NCBI RefSeq assembly: GCF_001667075.1
Contig: NZ_LZIL01000043.1
Coordinates: 82,790-146,789, forward strand
DNA from: Mycobacterium sp. 852014-52450_SCH5900713
Lineage (GTDB): Bacteria > Actinomycetota > Actinomycetes > Mycobacteriales > Mycobacteriaceae
Length of the DNA: 64,000 nt
Direction: 5' to 3'
Shown here: one piece after another, positions 8,272 through 15,543 of the stretch
Position numbering within the stretch: position 1 is the stretch's first letter
How the letters are laid out: every line of letters starts with the position of its first letter
Program-made: the position numbers and the translations under genes
The notes under the pieces: generated by a model
The model's input: the letters and a program-made list of their open reading frames with translations, nothing else
What the model was told of the DNA's origin: nothing
Databases searched by the model: none

Positions 8272-8298
8272 GCCTTTCTGCAGCCTTTCTGAAAGGCT
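8272..8298. promoter_or_regulatory. Palindromic operator candidate upstream of the dehydrogenase operon
   Basis: AGCCTTTC-T-GAAAGGCT (8282-8298) is a perfect inverted repeat with 8-base arms. An extra direct copy of GCCTTTCTG lies 11 bases to the left (8272-8280), close to one helical turn. It lies about 23 bases upstream of the ATG at 8259 in a 273-base divergent gap, and a TGATAA hexamer on the minus strand just before it could be a -10 box. It does not match the KstR or KstR2 consensus. No regulator gene is adjacent. Confidence 0.6.
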
Positions 8299-8532
8299 TA
8301 TCACCAAGCAGCGCCAGCGTAACGCCACGGTGAGATCACGCCAGGGATTTCGTCGTGACGTCACCCTCGGCGCGGGGCGCCATCTGATCGCTCCGACTGT
8401 AAAGGCGCTGTCAAACTCCCGTTAATTCGCGTCGGCGCTCTCGCAGATGCGCGGTCGGGCTGCCAAGCTTTTTACATCGGCCGGTCGATGCTGACCAGGC
8501 ACTCTGCCCAGCCGCAGCCTGAGGGAGAAGTC

Positions 8533-8697
8533 ATGCCCACTCTTGAGACCCGCCTCCGCGAAGACATGCGCAACTATGCCGTCGAGTTGCGCCAGCTGGC
8601 GTACACCCTGCCGCTGGGCGTTGGCGAGCATGCGCTCCTGGAATTGTCCGACCGCATGCGGACGGCCGCGGAGCAGGTAATCCGCAAGGGGGCCTGA
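8533..8697 (+). CDS. Small helical hypothetical protein (54 aa)
   Basis: A 54-residue, charged, probably alpha-helical protein with no recognised domain. An upstream in-frame ATG at 8488 exists, but GGGAGAAG sits just before the ATG at 8533 (the MPTLETRLRED start), which is therefore preferred. The gene runs divergently from the dehydrogenase operon and ends 12 bases before the convergent stop of the exporter gene at 8710. It has no cysteine, signal peptide or membrane segment. Reality is supported by the good ribosome site and the mycobacterial-type codon use; function is unknown. Confidence 0.6.
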   Translation: MPTLETRLREDMRNYAVELRQLAYTLPLGVGEHALLELSDRMRTAAEQVIRKGA

Positions 8698-8709
8698 CCC
8701 GGCGCGAGC

Positions 8710-11367
8710 TCAGCCGCCCTTGAGCCGGATCTTCCAGCGGACGAAGCTCAGGTAGAACACGCTGATAACCACCAGCATGGCGATGTCGAACCACCATGCG
8801 CCCGGCGTGTGATGCCAGTGGGCATCCTTCGGGCTGAGCGGACCGGGCACCAATTTGGTCAGGTCGGCGGTGGAGGCCGACGCCGCGAACCCCCAGCGCG
8901 CCGGCGTCGCCCAGGACATCTGGTCCAGTCCGAGCCGCCCGGTTACCGGGATCATGCCGCCGGAGAACACCAGCTGCGACATGACCGCCACCACCAGGAG
9001 CGGCATGATCTGTTCGTTCGACTTGGCGATGGCCGACAGCGCGAGCCCGAGCATCGCCGAGGCCACGCACGTCAACGCGACGTCGACGAACAGCTCGAGA
9101 CCCGGCCGGCCCAGCGCCACCGCCCCCTGAGACGGACCGCCCTTGCCGAGCAGCACGATGATGGTCACGATCGCCGATTGGATGACCGCGAAAATCGTGT
9201 AGACGCAGACCTTCGCCATCAGATAGGCACTGGTCGACAGGCCGACCGCCTGTTCGCGCAGGAAGATCGGGCGTTCACCGATCAGGTCGCGGATGGTCAG
9301 CGCGGTCCCCATGAACACCGCGCCCACGTTGAGCAACACCAGGATCTGGCCGGGCTCGTTGGGTGCGGCGCCCATGGGATTGGGGATGCCGAACCCGACG
9401 TCGCCGGGCACCGACATGGACAGCGAACCCATGATGAACGGCAGCACCGCCAGGAAGACGAAGTAGCCGCGGTCGGAGAAGATCAACCGGACCTGCCGCC
9501 TGGCGATCGTGGAGAACTGCCGGAACAGGCTCGTGTGCGACGGGTCGCCCAGGTCGGCGGGCTGCTGCGCCGGGGGTGGTGGCGGCGGCGGACCCGTGCG
9601 CGCCAGGTACCGCGCCTTCGCCCCATCCGGGTCGCCCGCGACCGAGCTGAAGATGTCGGCCCAATTCGTCGTGCCCATGGCCGGCCCGATCTGGCCAGGC
9701 GGCCCGCAGAAGGCGGTCTTGCCTCCGGGCGCCAGCAGTAGGACCTGATCGCAGACGTCCAGGTACGTCAGCGAGTGGGTGACCACGAGCACGACACGTC
9801 CGGCGTCCGCCAGCTGCCGCAGCATCGTCATCACCTGGCGGTCCAGCGCCGGGTCCAGCCCCGAGGTCGGCTCGTCCAGGATCAGCAGCGACGGCCCGGT
9901 CAGCAGCTCGAGGGCGACCGAGGCGCGCTTGCGCTGGCCGCCGGAGAGCTTGTCGACCCGGGTGTGCAGGTGCTGGGTCATCTCAAGTTCCTCGAGGACC
10001 CGGGCCACCACCTGAGCCCGGTCGTCCTTCGTGGTGTCCGGGGGCAGCCTCAGCTCGGCGGCGTACATCAACGCCTGCTGCACCGTCAGCTGTCCGTGCA
10101 CCACGTCGTCCTGGGGGACCATGCCGATCCTGCTGCGCAGCGAGGCGTACTCGGCGTGCACGTTGTGGCCCTCGAACGCGACCGTGCCCCTGGTCGGGTG
10201 CGTGTATCCCGCGACCAACCGGGCGAACGTCGACTTGCCCGCACCCGAGGGGCCGATGACGGCCGTCAGCGTTCCGGGCTGCGCTCCCAGCGAGATGTCG
10301 TCCAGCAGCGTCTTGTTGTTCTCGATCGTCCAGGTCACCCCGCGCACGTCCAGGCCGCCCGTGGGGGTGGCGGTCGCGCTCTCGTCGCGGCGGGCCAGCG
10401 TGCCGCCGGCGAAGACGAGGTCGATGTTGCCGATCGTGACGACGTCGCCGTCGTGCAGCACCGCCGAGTCGACCCGGGCGCCGTTGACGAAGGTGCCGTT
10501 GATGCTGCGGTTGTCGTGGATCTCGGTGCCGTGTGGCGTCGGAATCAGGGTGGCGTGGTGGCGGGACGCCAGCACTTCGGGAATGACGATGTCGTTGTCG
10601 TTGGCCCGGCCGATTTTGATCGCGCCAGGCGCGGACTCCGCCGCGGCTTTGCCGGGCCGCAGGATCTTCAGCATCGATGTCGCGAGGTTCGACGCATCAG
10701 CGCCGACGCGGCCGGTCTCCAGCCCCGTCGGGGGCTGGGCGTGGGTCGGGGGAACATTCACCGGCGACGAGCGGTAGATGTGCGGTGCCTGTTGTGGTCC
10801 GCTGGGCGGTGCCGCGGGATGGCCACCGGTCGGGTATCGGGGCTGGGGGGCCGACGGGTAGCTCGGCATCGATCCGCTCGGCGGGTGGACGGGCTGCGGT
10901 CCGCTGGGCTGCCGGAAAGCGGCCGACGGTGACTGCTGGGGCTGGCCGGGCCAGTGCGCGCCGGGCGGCTGGGTCTGGGGCACCTGAGGGTTCGCCATGC
11001 TGGCCGGGTTGACGATCGGTATCGAGGTCGTCAGCGGGGGGCGCCCGGCCGAGCCCTGGTGGCGGCCGACCTCGAAGGTAAGCGCCGGGCCGTCCGGATT
11101 GCCGATGTTGACGCGCGTGCCGTCCTGGATGTCGACCATGGGCACGCGATGATGGTTGACGAACAGCCCGTTCAGGCTGCCGTTGTCGACGGCGATCCAT
11201 CGGCCCTGGTCGAATCGGACGATGAGGTGGGTGCGGGAGATCAGGGGATGCGCCACGCGTACGTCGGCCCGCAGGTCACGCCCGATCGCAACATCATTGC
11301 CTGCGGCGAACGTGCGCTCGGATCCCTCGTACCGCACGGTCAACACGGGCGGGGCTGGTCGGCTCAT
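8710..11367 (-). CDS. FHA-domain ABC exporter, Rv1747 homologue
   Basis: An 885-residue ABC half-transporter with two FHA phosphothreonine-binding domains. FHA1 covers about residues 10-95, with VAIGRDLRADVRV and LISRTHL. A Pro/Gln-rich linker follows, then FHA2 at about 205-300 (KIGRANDNDIVI). The ABC domain is at about 320-540, with Walker A GPSGAGKST, signature LSGGQRKRASVALELL and LLILDEPTSGLDP. A C-terminal ABC2-type membrane domain with about six helices completes it. The order and the N-terminus match Mycobacterium tuberculosis Rv1747, a cell-envelope lipid exporter controlled by PknF phosphorylation of the linker. The frame opens at 11430, but ATG 11367 matches the Rv1747 start. No pknF is adjacent here, unlike in M. 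tuberculosis. Confidence 0.93.
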   Translation of the reverse strand: MSRPAPPVLTVRYEGSERTFAAGNDVAIGRDLRADVRVAHPLISRTHLIVRFDQGRWIAVDNGSLNGLFVNHHRVPMVDIQDGTRVNIGNPDGPALTFEVGRHQGSAGRPPLTTSIPIVNPASMANPQVPQTQPPGAHWPGQPQQSPSAAFRQPSGPQPVHPPSGSMPSYPSAPQPRYPTGGHPAAPPSGPQQAPHIYRSSPVNVPPTHAQPPTGLETGRVGADASNLATSMLKILRPGKAAAESAPGAIKIGRANDNDIVIPEVLASRHHATLIPTPHGTEIHDNRSINGTFVNGARVDSAVLHDGDVVTIGNIDLVFAGGTLARRDESATATPTGGLDVRGVTWTIENNKTLLDDISLGAQPGTLTAVIGPSGAGKSTFARLVAGYTHPTRGTVAFEGHNVHAEYASLRSRIGMVPQDDVVHGQLTVQQALMYAAELRLPPDTTKDDRAQVVARVLEELEMTQHLHTRVDKLSGGQRKRASVALELLTGPSLLILDEPTSGLDPALDRQVMTMLRQLADAGRVVLVVTHSLTYLDVCDQVLLLAPGGKTAFCGPPGQIGPAMGTTNWADIFSSVAGDPDGAKARYLARTGPPPPPPPAQQPADLGDPSHTSLFRQFSTIARRQVRLIFSDRGYFVFLAVLPFIMGSLSMSVPGDVGFGIPNPMGAAPNEPGQILVLLNVGAVFMGTALTIRDLIGERPIFLREQAVGLSTSAYLMAKVCVYTIFAVIQSAIVTIIVLLGKGGPSQGAVALGRPGLELFVDVALTCVASAMLGLALSAIAKSNEQIMPLLVVAVMSQLVFSGGMIPVTGRLGLDQMSWATPARWGFAASASTADLTKLVPGPLSPKDAHWHHTPGAWWFDIAMLVVISVFYLSFVRWKIRLKGG

Positions 11368-11702
11368 CAGGACCAACTGTATCGGCAGCCGCAAGAATCG
11401 GGACGCCGAATTTCGGCCGGACCTCGCCACCAGCTAGGACGCGACGCGTTGGGCCCCGGGTTTGCCGTATGGGTGGGGAACCCGCCGTGCATGGGAGGAG
11501 CGTTCCGTCGCCGACGTCTCCCTGCGCGCCACCGCCGACGTTCCGCCCGGCGACGGCCCCGCGAGTGCCGGGTCGCTCCAGACGCCCCGCCCGACTGGCA
11601 GGAGCAGTCTGATGGACCACGAATCCGAGGATGTCGACCAGTAGGTGACCCGGCTCGTCATTGTCGAATCAGCTCGGGCTGCAGGCACTTCCGGGGGTTC
11701 TG
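11368..11702. other. 335-base gap upstream of the exporter gene
   Basis: This lies between the start of the minus-strand exporter and the stop of the minus-strand lipase gene. Short frames exist on both strands, but none has a ribosome site, a family motif or convincing codon bias. It presumably holds the exporter promoter. No clear palindrome or terminator was seen. Confidence 0.45.
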
Positions 11703-12740
11703 CTACCCCGCGGCTGCGGTGGCGTGCAAACTATAGCGCCACGACTCGCGCGCTGCGGTGACGTCCTTGATGAAATCCCCGATGTAGCGAATGGCCCGTC
11801 GGCCCTCGGGCAGGATGTCCGCCGCCAGCGGGAAGTCGTGGATCTGTCCGTCCCATAGGTGCAGATCGCACGGGATTCCGCTGGCTTCCAAGCGCTTTGC
11901 CATGAATTCGGCATCCGGAAGCAGCAACTCGTCGGAGCTGGCATGGATGGTCACCGGCGGCAACGACGAGAGATCGGCGTCGACGGGTGAGGCGACGGTG
12001 GAATCGCCGCGCCCCTCCAAAAGCTGTGCCCTGCTGAGGTATTGGGCGAACATCGACAAAGCCCCACGGGTGAACATCGAGCATTTGCGCGCGTTGCGGT
12101 GCTTCAGCTTTCGTGCCGGGTCGGCGTCGGTGAACGGTGAGATCGCCGCAATCCCCGCGGGCCTCATCAGCTCACTGCTGATGGCCAGCAGCGTGGTCAT
12201 GAACGCGAGATATCCGCCGGCGGAATCGCCGGCCACTACTACCTGGTCGCCGTCGAAGCCGCGATCCTGCAGCCAGCGTAGGCCGCTCAGCCCATCGTCG
12301 ATCGCGTCGGTTATCTGATGCGTGGGCAGCTTTCGGTATCCGACCGTGAGCACGGCGGCGTCCGCGGCTTTCGAAAGACGCGTCACCACCGAGCGATGGG
12401 TGTTCAGCCCGCAGGTCAGGAAGGCACCGCCGTGCAGATAGAGGATGGCCCGATCGGTCGACGCGCCGGGGGCGCAAACCCACTCGGCGGCACAGTTTTC
12501 CAGCTGCACCGGTTCGATATCCGCCGGAATGCCGAGGCGCGGCGCCAATCCCGCGAGCCCGTCGACGTATTCGAATGGCCAGTGCAGGTTCGGGCTGAAT
12601 GCCCACGCGCGCACGGTGTTCTTCACAATCAGGCGGCTGGCCAACGAGACCGCGACCGATTGCGGGCTGTGGCGATGGTGGATTCGCCGCTTCATTGCGA
12701 GACTTGGCAATACGCGACGCGGATCGGTGGTGCTAACCAT
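11703..12740 (-). CDS. Alpha/beta hydrolase, lipase/esterase of the HSL family
   Basis: A 345-residue hydrolase with oxyanion motif YLHGGAFLTCG near residue 105 and nucleophile elbow VAGDSAGGYLAF near residue 175. The acid residue is in SSDELLLPD and the His in QIHDFPL near the C-terminus. It resembles mycobacterial Lip proteins acting on short acyl esters or triacylglycerol. A much longer open frame continues to 13682, but it is antisense to the SDR gene. The ATG at 12740 has an excellent GGAGGG site six bases upstream and is chosen. It is transcribed away from the SDR at 12936. No signal peptide is obvious. Confidence 0.9.
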   Translation of the reverse strand: MVSTTDPRRVLPSLAMKRRIHHRHSPQSVAVSLASRLIVKNTVRAWAFSPNLHWPFEYVDGLAGLAPRLGIPADIEPVQLENCAAEWVCAPGASTDRAILYLHGGAFLTCGLNTHRSVVTRLSKAADAAVLTVGYRKLPTHQITDAIDDGLSGLRWLQDRGFDGDQVVVAGDSAGGYLAFMTTLLAISSELMRPAGIAAISPFTDADPARKLKHRNARKCSMFTRGALSMFAQYLSRAQLLEGRGDSTVASPVDADLSSLPPVTIHASSDELLLPDAEFMAKRLEASGIPCDLHLWDGQIHDFPLAADILPEGRRAIRYIGDFIKDVTAARESWRYSLHATAAAG

Positions 12741-12935
12741 GCAATCCCTCCTAAGTGGGCAGGGAATACCCCGCAACGGCTGGGAAAAACTGCGAGTTAA
12801 GGTCGCATGAATGTTGGCTACATCACGGTTTATCGGCGCGGGCGGATGGGTACAAGGGAACTTTCCGCGGCTTGCCGCGCCTTGGCCTTGGCCGATTTCC
12901 GGCCGATATCCGCCCACTACGCCAAGATATGAGCG
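12741..12935. promoter_or_regulatory. Divergent promoter gap between lipase and SDR
   Basis: 195 bases between two outward-facing genes, so it should contain both promoters. It includes the lipase ribosome site (minus strand, about 12743-12752) and a repeated GGCCGAT element around 12888-12912 before the SDR. No clear -10/-35 pair could be assigned. Confidence 0.4.
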
Positions 12936-13781
12936 ATGAGCGACGAAACGCGCGCTGAGCCGCTGCTCGGCGGCCGGGTGGCGGTGGTGACGGGCGGTGG
13001 CGGCGGCATCGGCGCGGCCACCGCCCGGGTCTTCGCTCAGCACGGCGCACACGTGGTCATCGTCGATATCGACGGCGGACTTGCCGCGGGCACCGTCGAT
13101 GACATCGCGGCCTCGGGTGGATCGGCCGTGGCGGTGGTTACCGACGTCCGTGATGCGGATGCGGTGGACGACCTGGCGCGATCGGTGTTGGACCGCTACG
13201 GCCGGGTGGACGTTCTGGTCAACAACGTGGGCCACTGGCTGCGCCATCCGGGAGATTTCGTCGACACCGACACCCAGTTCTGGGACGAGCTGTACCGGAT
13301 CAACCTGCACCACGTCTTCCTGGTCACCCACGCGTTCCTGCCGGAGATGGTGGCCCGGCGGGCCGGCGCGATCGTCAACGTCTCCTCCGTCGAGGGCCTG
13401 CGCGGCTACCCGGAGGACCCGGTCTATGCCGCATTCAAGGCCGCCGTCATCCAGTTCACCCGCAGCCTTGCGGTGCAGGTGGGCGTGCATGGGGTGCGAG
13501 TCAACGCGATCGCCCCCGACGTCACCGAATCCCTCCAGGTGCCCTACTCGCAGTGGCTGTCGGCCGACGAGCAGACCCAGTGGCCGCAGTGGGTGCCGCT
13601 CGGCCGGATGGGCGTGCCCGAGGATCAGGCCCACGTCATCCTGTTTCTGGCTTCCGACTTTTCGGCCTTCGTCACCGGCCACACCATCCCGACCGACGGC
13701 GGTACCGGCGCGGCGGGCGGTTGGTTCCGCTCGTCGCGCCGGCCCGACCGCGAGTGGACGAATCGCCCCATCGCGCCCTGA
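12936..13781 (+). CDS. Short-chain dehydrogenase/reductase
   Basis: A 281-residue classical SDR for NAD(P)-dependent oxidation of an alcohol or reduction of a ketone. The nucleotide motif TGGGGGIG is near residue 20, NNVG near residue 93, and the catalytic set is Ser in VNVSSVEGLRG, Tyr and Lys in YAAFK. Asp in VIVDID after strand two favours NAD(H). The C-terminus is extended by a basic tail. ATG 12936 is preferred; another ATG a few bases upstream is out of frame. It is followed after 15 bases by a convergent methyltransferase gene, so it is a single-gene unit. Substrate unknown. Confidence 0.87.
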   Translation: MSDETRAEPLLGGRVAVVTGGGGGIGAATARVFAQHGAHVVIVDIDGGLAAGTVDDIAASGGSAVAVVTDVRDADAVDDLARSVLDRYGRVDVLVNNVGHWLRHPGDFVDTDTQFWDELYRINLHHVFLVTHAFLPEMVARRAGAIVNVSSVEGLRGYPEDPVYAAFKAAVIQFTRSLAVQVGVHGVRVNAIAPDVTESLQVPYSQWLSADEQTQWPQWVPLGRMGVPEDQAHVILFLASDFSAFVTGHTIPTDGGTGAAGGWFRSSRRPDREWTNRPIAP

Positions 13782-13796
13782 TCACGCGGACAGCCC

Positions 13797-14318
13797 TCAG
13801 GCCAGGCCCAACGCGGCGTTCTCCGCGCGGATGCGCACCCTGAGCACGAGCGCGTTCGCGATGGTGAACACGGTCGCCGTCAGCCACGCCGAGTGAACCA
13901 GCGGCAACGCCGCCACCTCCGCCGCGACCGCCGTGTAATTGGGGTGGCGCACCCACCGATACAGCCCGTCGCTAACCAGCGGAGCATCCGGGATCACGAT
14001 TAGCCTTGGGTTCCAGCGCCTGCCGAGGACGCTCACGCAGCGCCACCGCACGATCGTGCTGAGCACCACGACCGCGAGCATGGGCCAGCCCAGCCACGGA
14101 ATGAACGGCCGGTGAAGCGCCCAGGTTTCCACGACGCACGAAACCAGCAGCAAAGCATGCATGCTGACCATCGCCGGGTAATGGTCGCGGCCGAACTCCT
14201 TGCCCCCGTGCGCGAATGACCATTTGGTGTTTCGCTGCGCGACCGCCAGCTCGACCAGGCGTTCGCCGCCGATCGCCAGAATCAACAGGTAGTAGTACAC
14301 GGCCTCGCCCCTCACCAC
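13797..14318 (-). CDS. ICMT-like membrane methyltransferase of a type III PKS pair
   Basis: A 173-residue integral membrane protein of the isoprenylcysteine carboxyl methyltransferase family. It has several hydrophobic segments and the C-terminal motif GLYRWVRHPNYTA (about residues 120-132), where the HPNY core binds S-adenosylmethionine. It overlaps the type III polyketide synthase gene by 7 bases. In Streptomyces (SrsB) and Bacillus (BpsB) the same gene pair O-methylates alkylresorcinol or alkylpyrone lipids, so phenolic lipid methylation is the likely role. The start is uncertain: GTG at 14318 and the GTG next to it both fit, and the overlap suggests translational coupling. Confidence 0.83.
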   Translation of the reverse strand: MVRGEAVYYYLLILAIGGERLVELAVAQRNTKWSFAHGGKEFGRDHYPAMVSMHALLLVSCVVETWALHRPFIPWLGWPMLAVVVLSTIVRWRCVSVLGRRWNPRLIVIPDAPLVSDGLYRWVRHPNYTAVAAEVAALPLVHSAWLTATVFTIANALVLRVRIRAENAALGLA

Positions 14319-15418
14319 TGCAGCAGCAGCAGCTCGAAGCTGAAGCCCGGACCCATCGCCAGCATGACCCCGAAGCTCCCTTCGGCCGGCGGCTCCGCCA
14401 CCGTTCGGCGCAGCACGTCGAGCACGGATGCCGAAGAGATATTGCCGTTGTCGCGCATGGAGTTCCGGCTGTGGATCAACGCCTCCGCCGGTAGTCCGAG
14501 TGCGTCCTCAATCGAGTCGAGGACTTTGGGTCCGCCGGGGTGACACACCCACGTCGAGACGTCCGGCAGGGACAGGCCGTGGTCGGCCAGGAATCCGTCA
14601 ACCTCTTTGCGCAGATGGGCGTCGGCCATCTTCGGCACGTCGCGCGACATCACGAGTTGAAAACCGCTGGAACCGACGTTCCAGCCCATGACGTCGACGG
14701 TCTCGGGCACGACGCAGCTGCGGGTCCCGAGGATTCGGGGCGCCCGACGATCCCTGCGGCCCCGAGGGATTCGATCGGCGCCCGTGGCTACCACCGCGGC
14801 GGCGCCGTCACCGAACAGCGACACACCGATGAGGGCGGGAACCGAGGTGTCGTCGCGCTGCAGCGTGAGGGAACACAACTCGACCGACAGGAGCACGGCC
14901 ACATCCCCCGGGTAGCCATGCAGGTAGTCGTGCACGCGCGCCATCCCGGCGGCGCCGGCGACACAGCCCAGACCGAACAGCGGGACACGTTTGATATTGG
15001 GCCGCAATCCGATTCGGGCCATCAGCCGTGCGTCGATGGTGGGCACCGCGATCCCGGTGCTGGATACCATCACGATGGTGTCCACCTCGTGTGGTTCTAT
15101 GCCCGCGTCGGCCAGCGCCGACCGTATCGCCCGCTCGCCGAGGTCGACGGCGACCTCGAGATAGGCGTCGTTCGCTTCGGTGAAGCCGCTCAACCGCGGG
15201 TAACGCGACAGCGGCAGCGCGAGGCTGCGCTGGTCCACCCCCGTCGTCTGCGCGAAGCGCAGAAACCGCGGGTCGGTGAATTCGGTTAGCTCGCGGGCGA
15301 CTTCGTCCTGGTTGTAGCGGTGCGTAGTGAAGGCCACCGCGGCGCCGACGATGTGCGGCGCGCCGCTGCCACGCTGGACGGCCCGCGATGTGGATGTGAG
15401 ATGCGATGTTGCAGTCAT
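14312..15418 (-). CDS. Type III polyketide synthase (chalcone/stilbene synthase family)
   Basis: A 368-residue type III PKS with the complete catalytic triad: Cys152 in GLGCVAGAAG, His293 in CHPGGPK and Asn326 in RDNGNISSAS. It extends an acyl-CoA starter with malonyl-CoA units and cyclises the product to a pyrone or resorcinol. The neighbouring ICMT-like methyltransferase points to a methylated phenolic lipid. Mycobacterial relatives are Pks10, Pks11 and Pks18, which take long-chain starters. The 125-base gap upstream (15419-15543) should hold the promoter. No hydroxylase of SrsC type is adjacent. Confidence 0.92.
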   Translation of the reverse strand: MTATSHLTSTSRAVQRGSGAPHIVGAAVAFTTHRYNQDEVARELTEFTDPRFLRFAQTTGVDQRSLALPLSRYPRLSGFTEANDAYLEVAVDLGERAIRSALADAGIEPHEVDTIVMVSSTGIAVPTIDARLMARIGLRPNIKRVPLFGLGCVAGAAGMARVHDYLHGYPGDVAVLLSVELCSLTLQRDDTSVPALIGVSLFGDGAAAVVATGADRIPRGRRDRRAPRILGTRSCVVPETVDVMGWNVGSSGFQLVMSRDVPKMADAHLRKEVDGFLADHGLSLPDVSTWVCHPGGPKVLDSIEDALGLPAEALIHSRNSMRDNGNISSASVLDVLRRTVAEPPAEGSFGVMLAMGPGFSFELLLLQW

Positions 15419-15543
15419 GCCTAAGCCGACGACGGGTTCCGCTCAACGGTTCATCGGAGGGTCATCCTGGTGAGATGAACCACAGTCCTGCGCTAAGCGT
15501 TAACCAAGCGAGGGGGTATGCCGGGGGCAGCGGGCCAACGCGA

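Noticed and set aside
12741..13682. Long N-terminal extension of the lipase frame on the minus strand
   Set aside because: It is antisense to the SDR gene, while a strong GGAGGG site marks the ATG at 12740.
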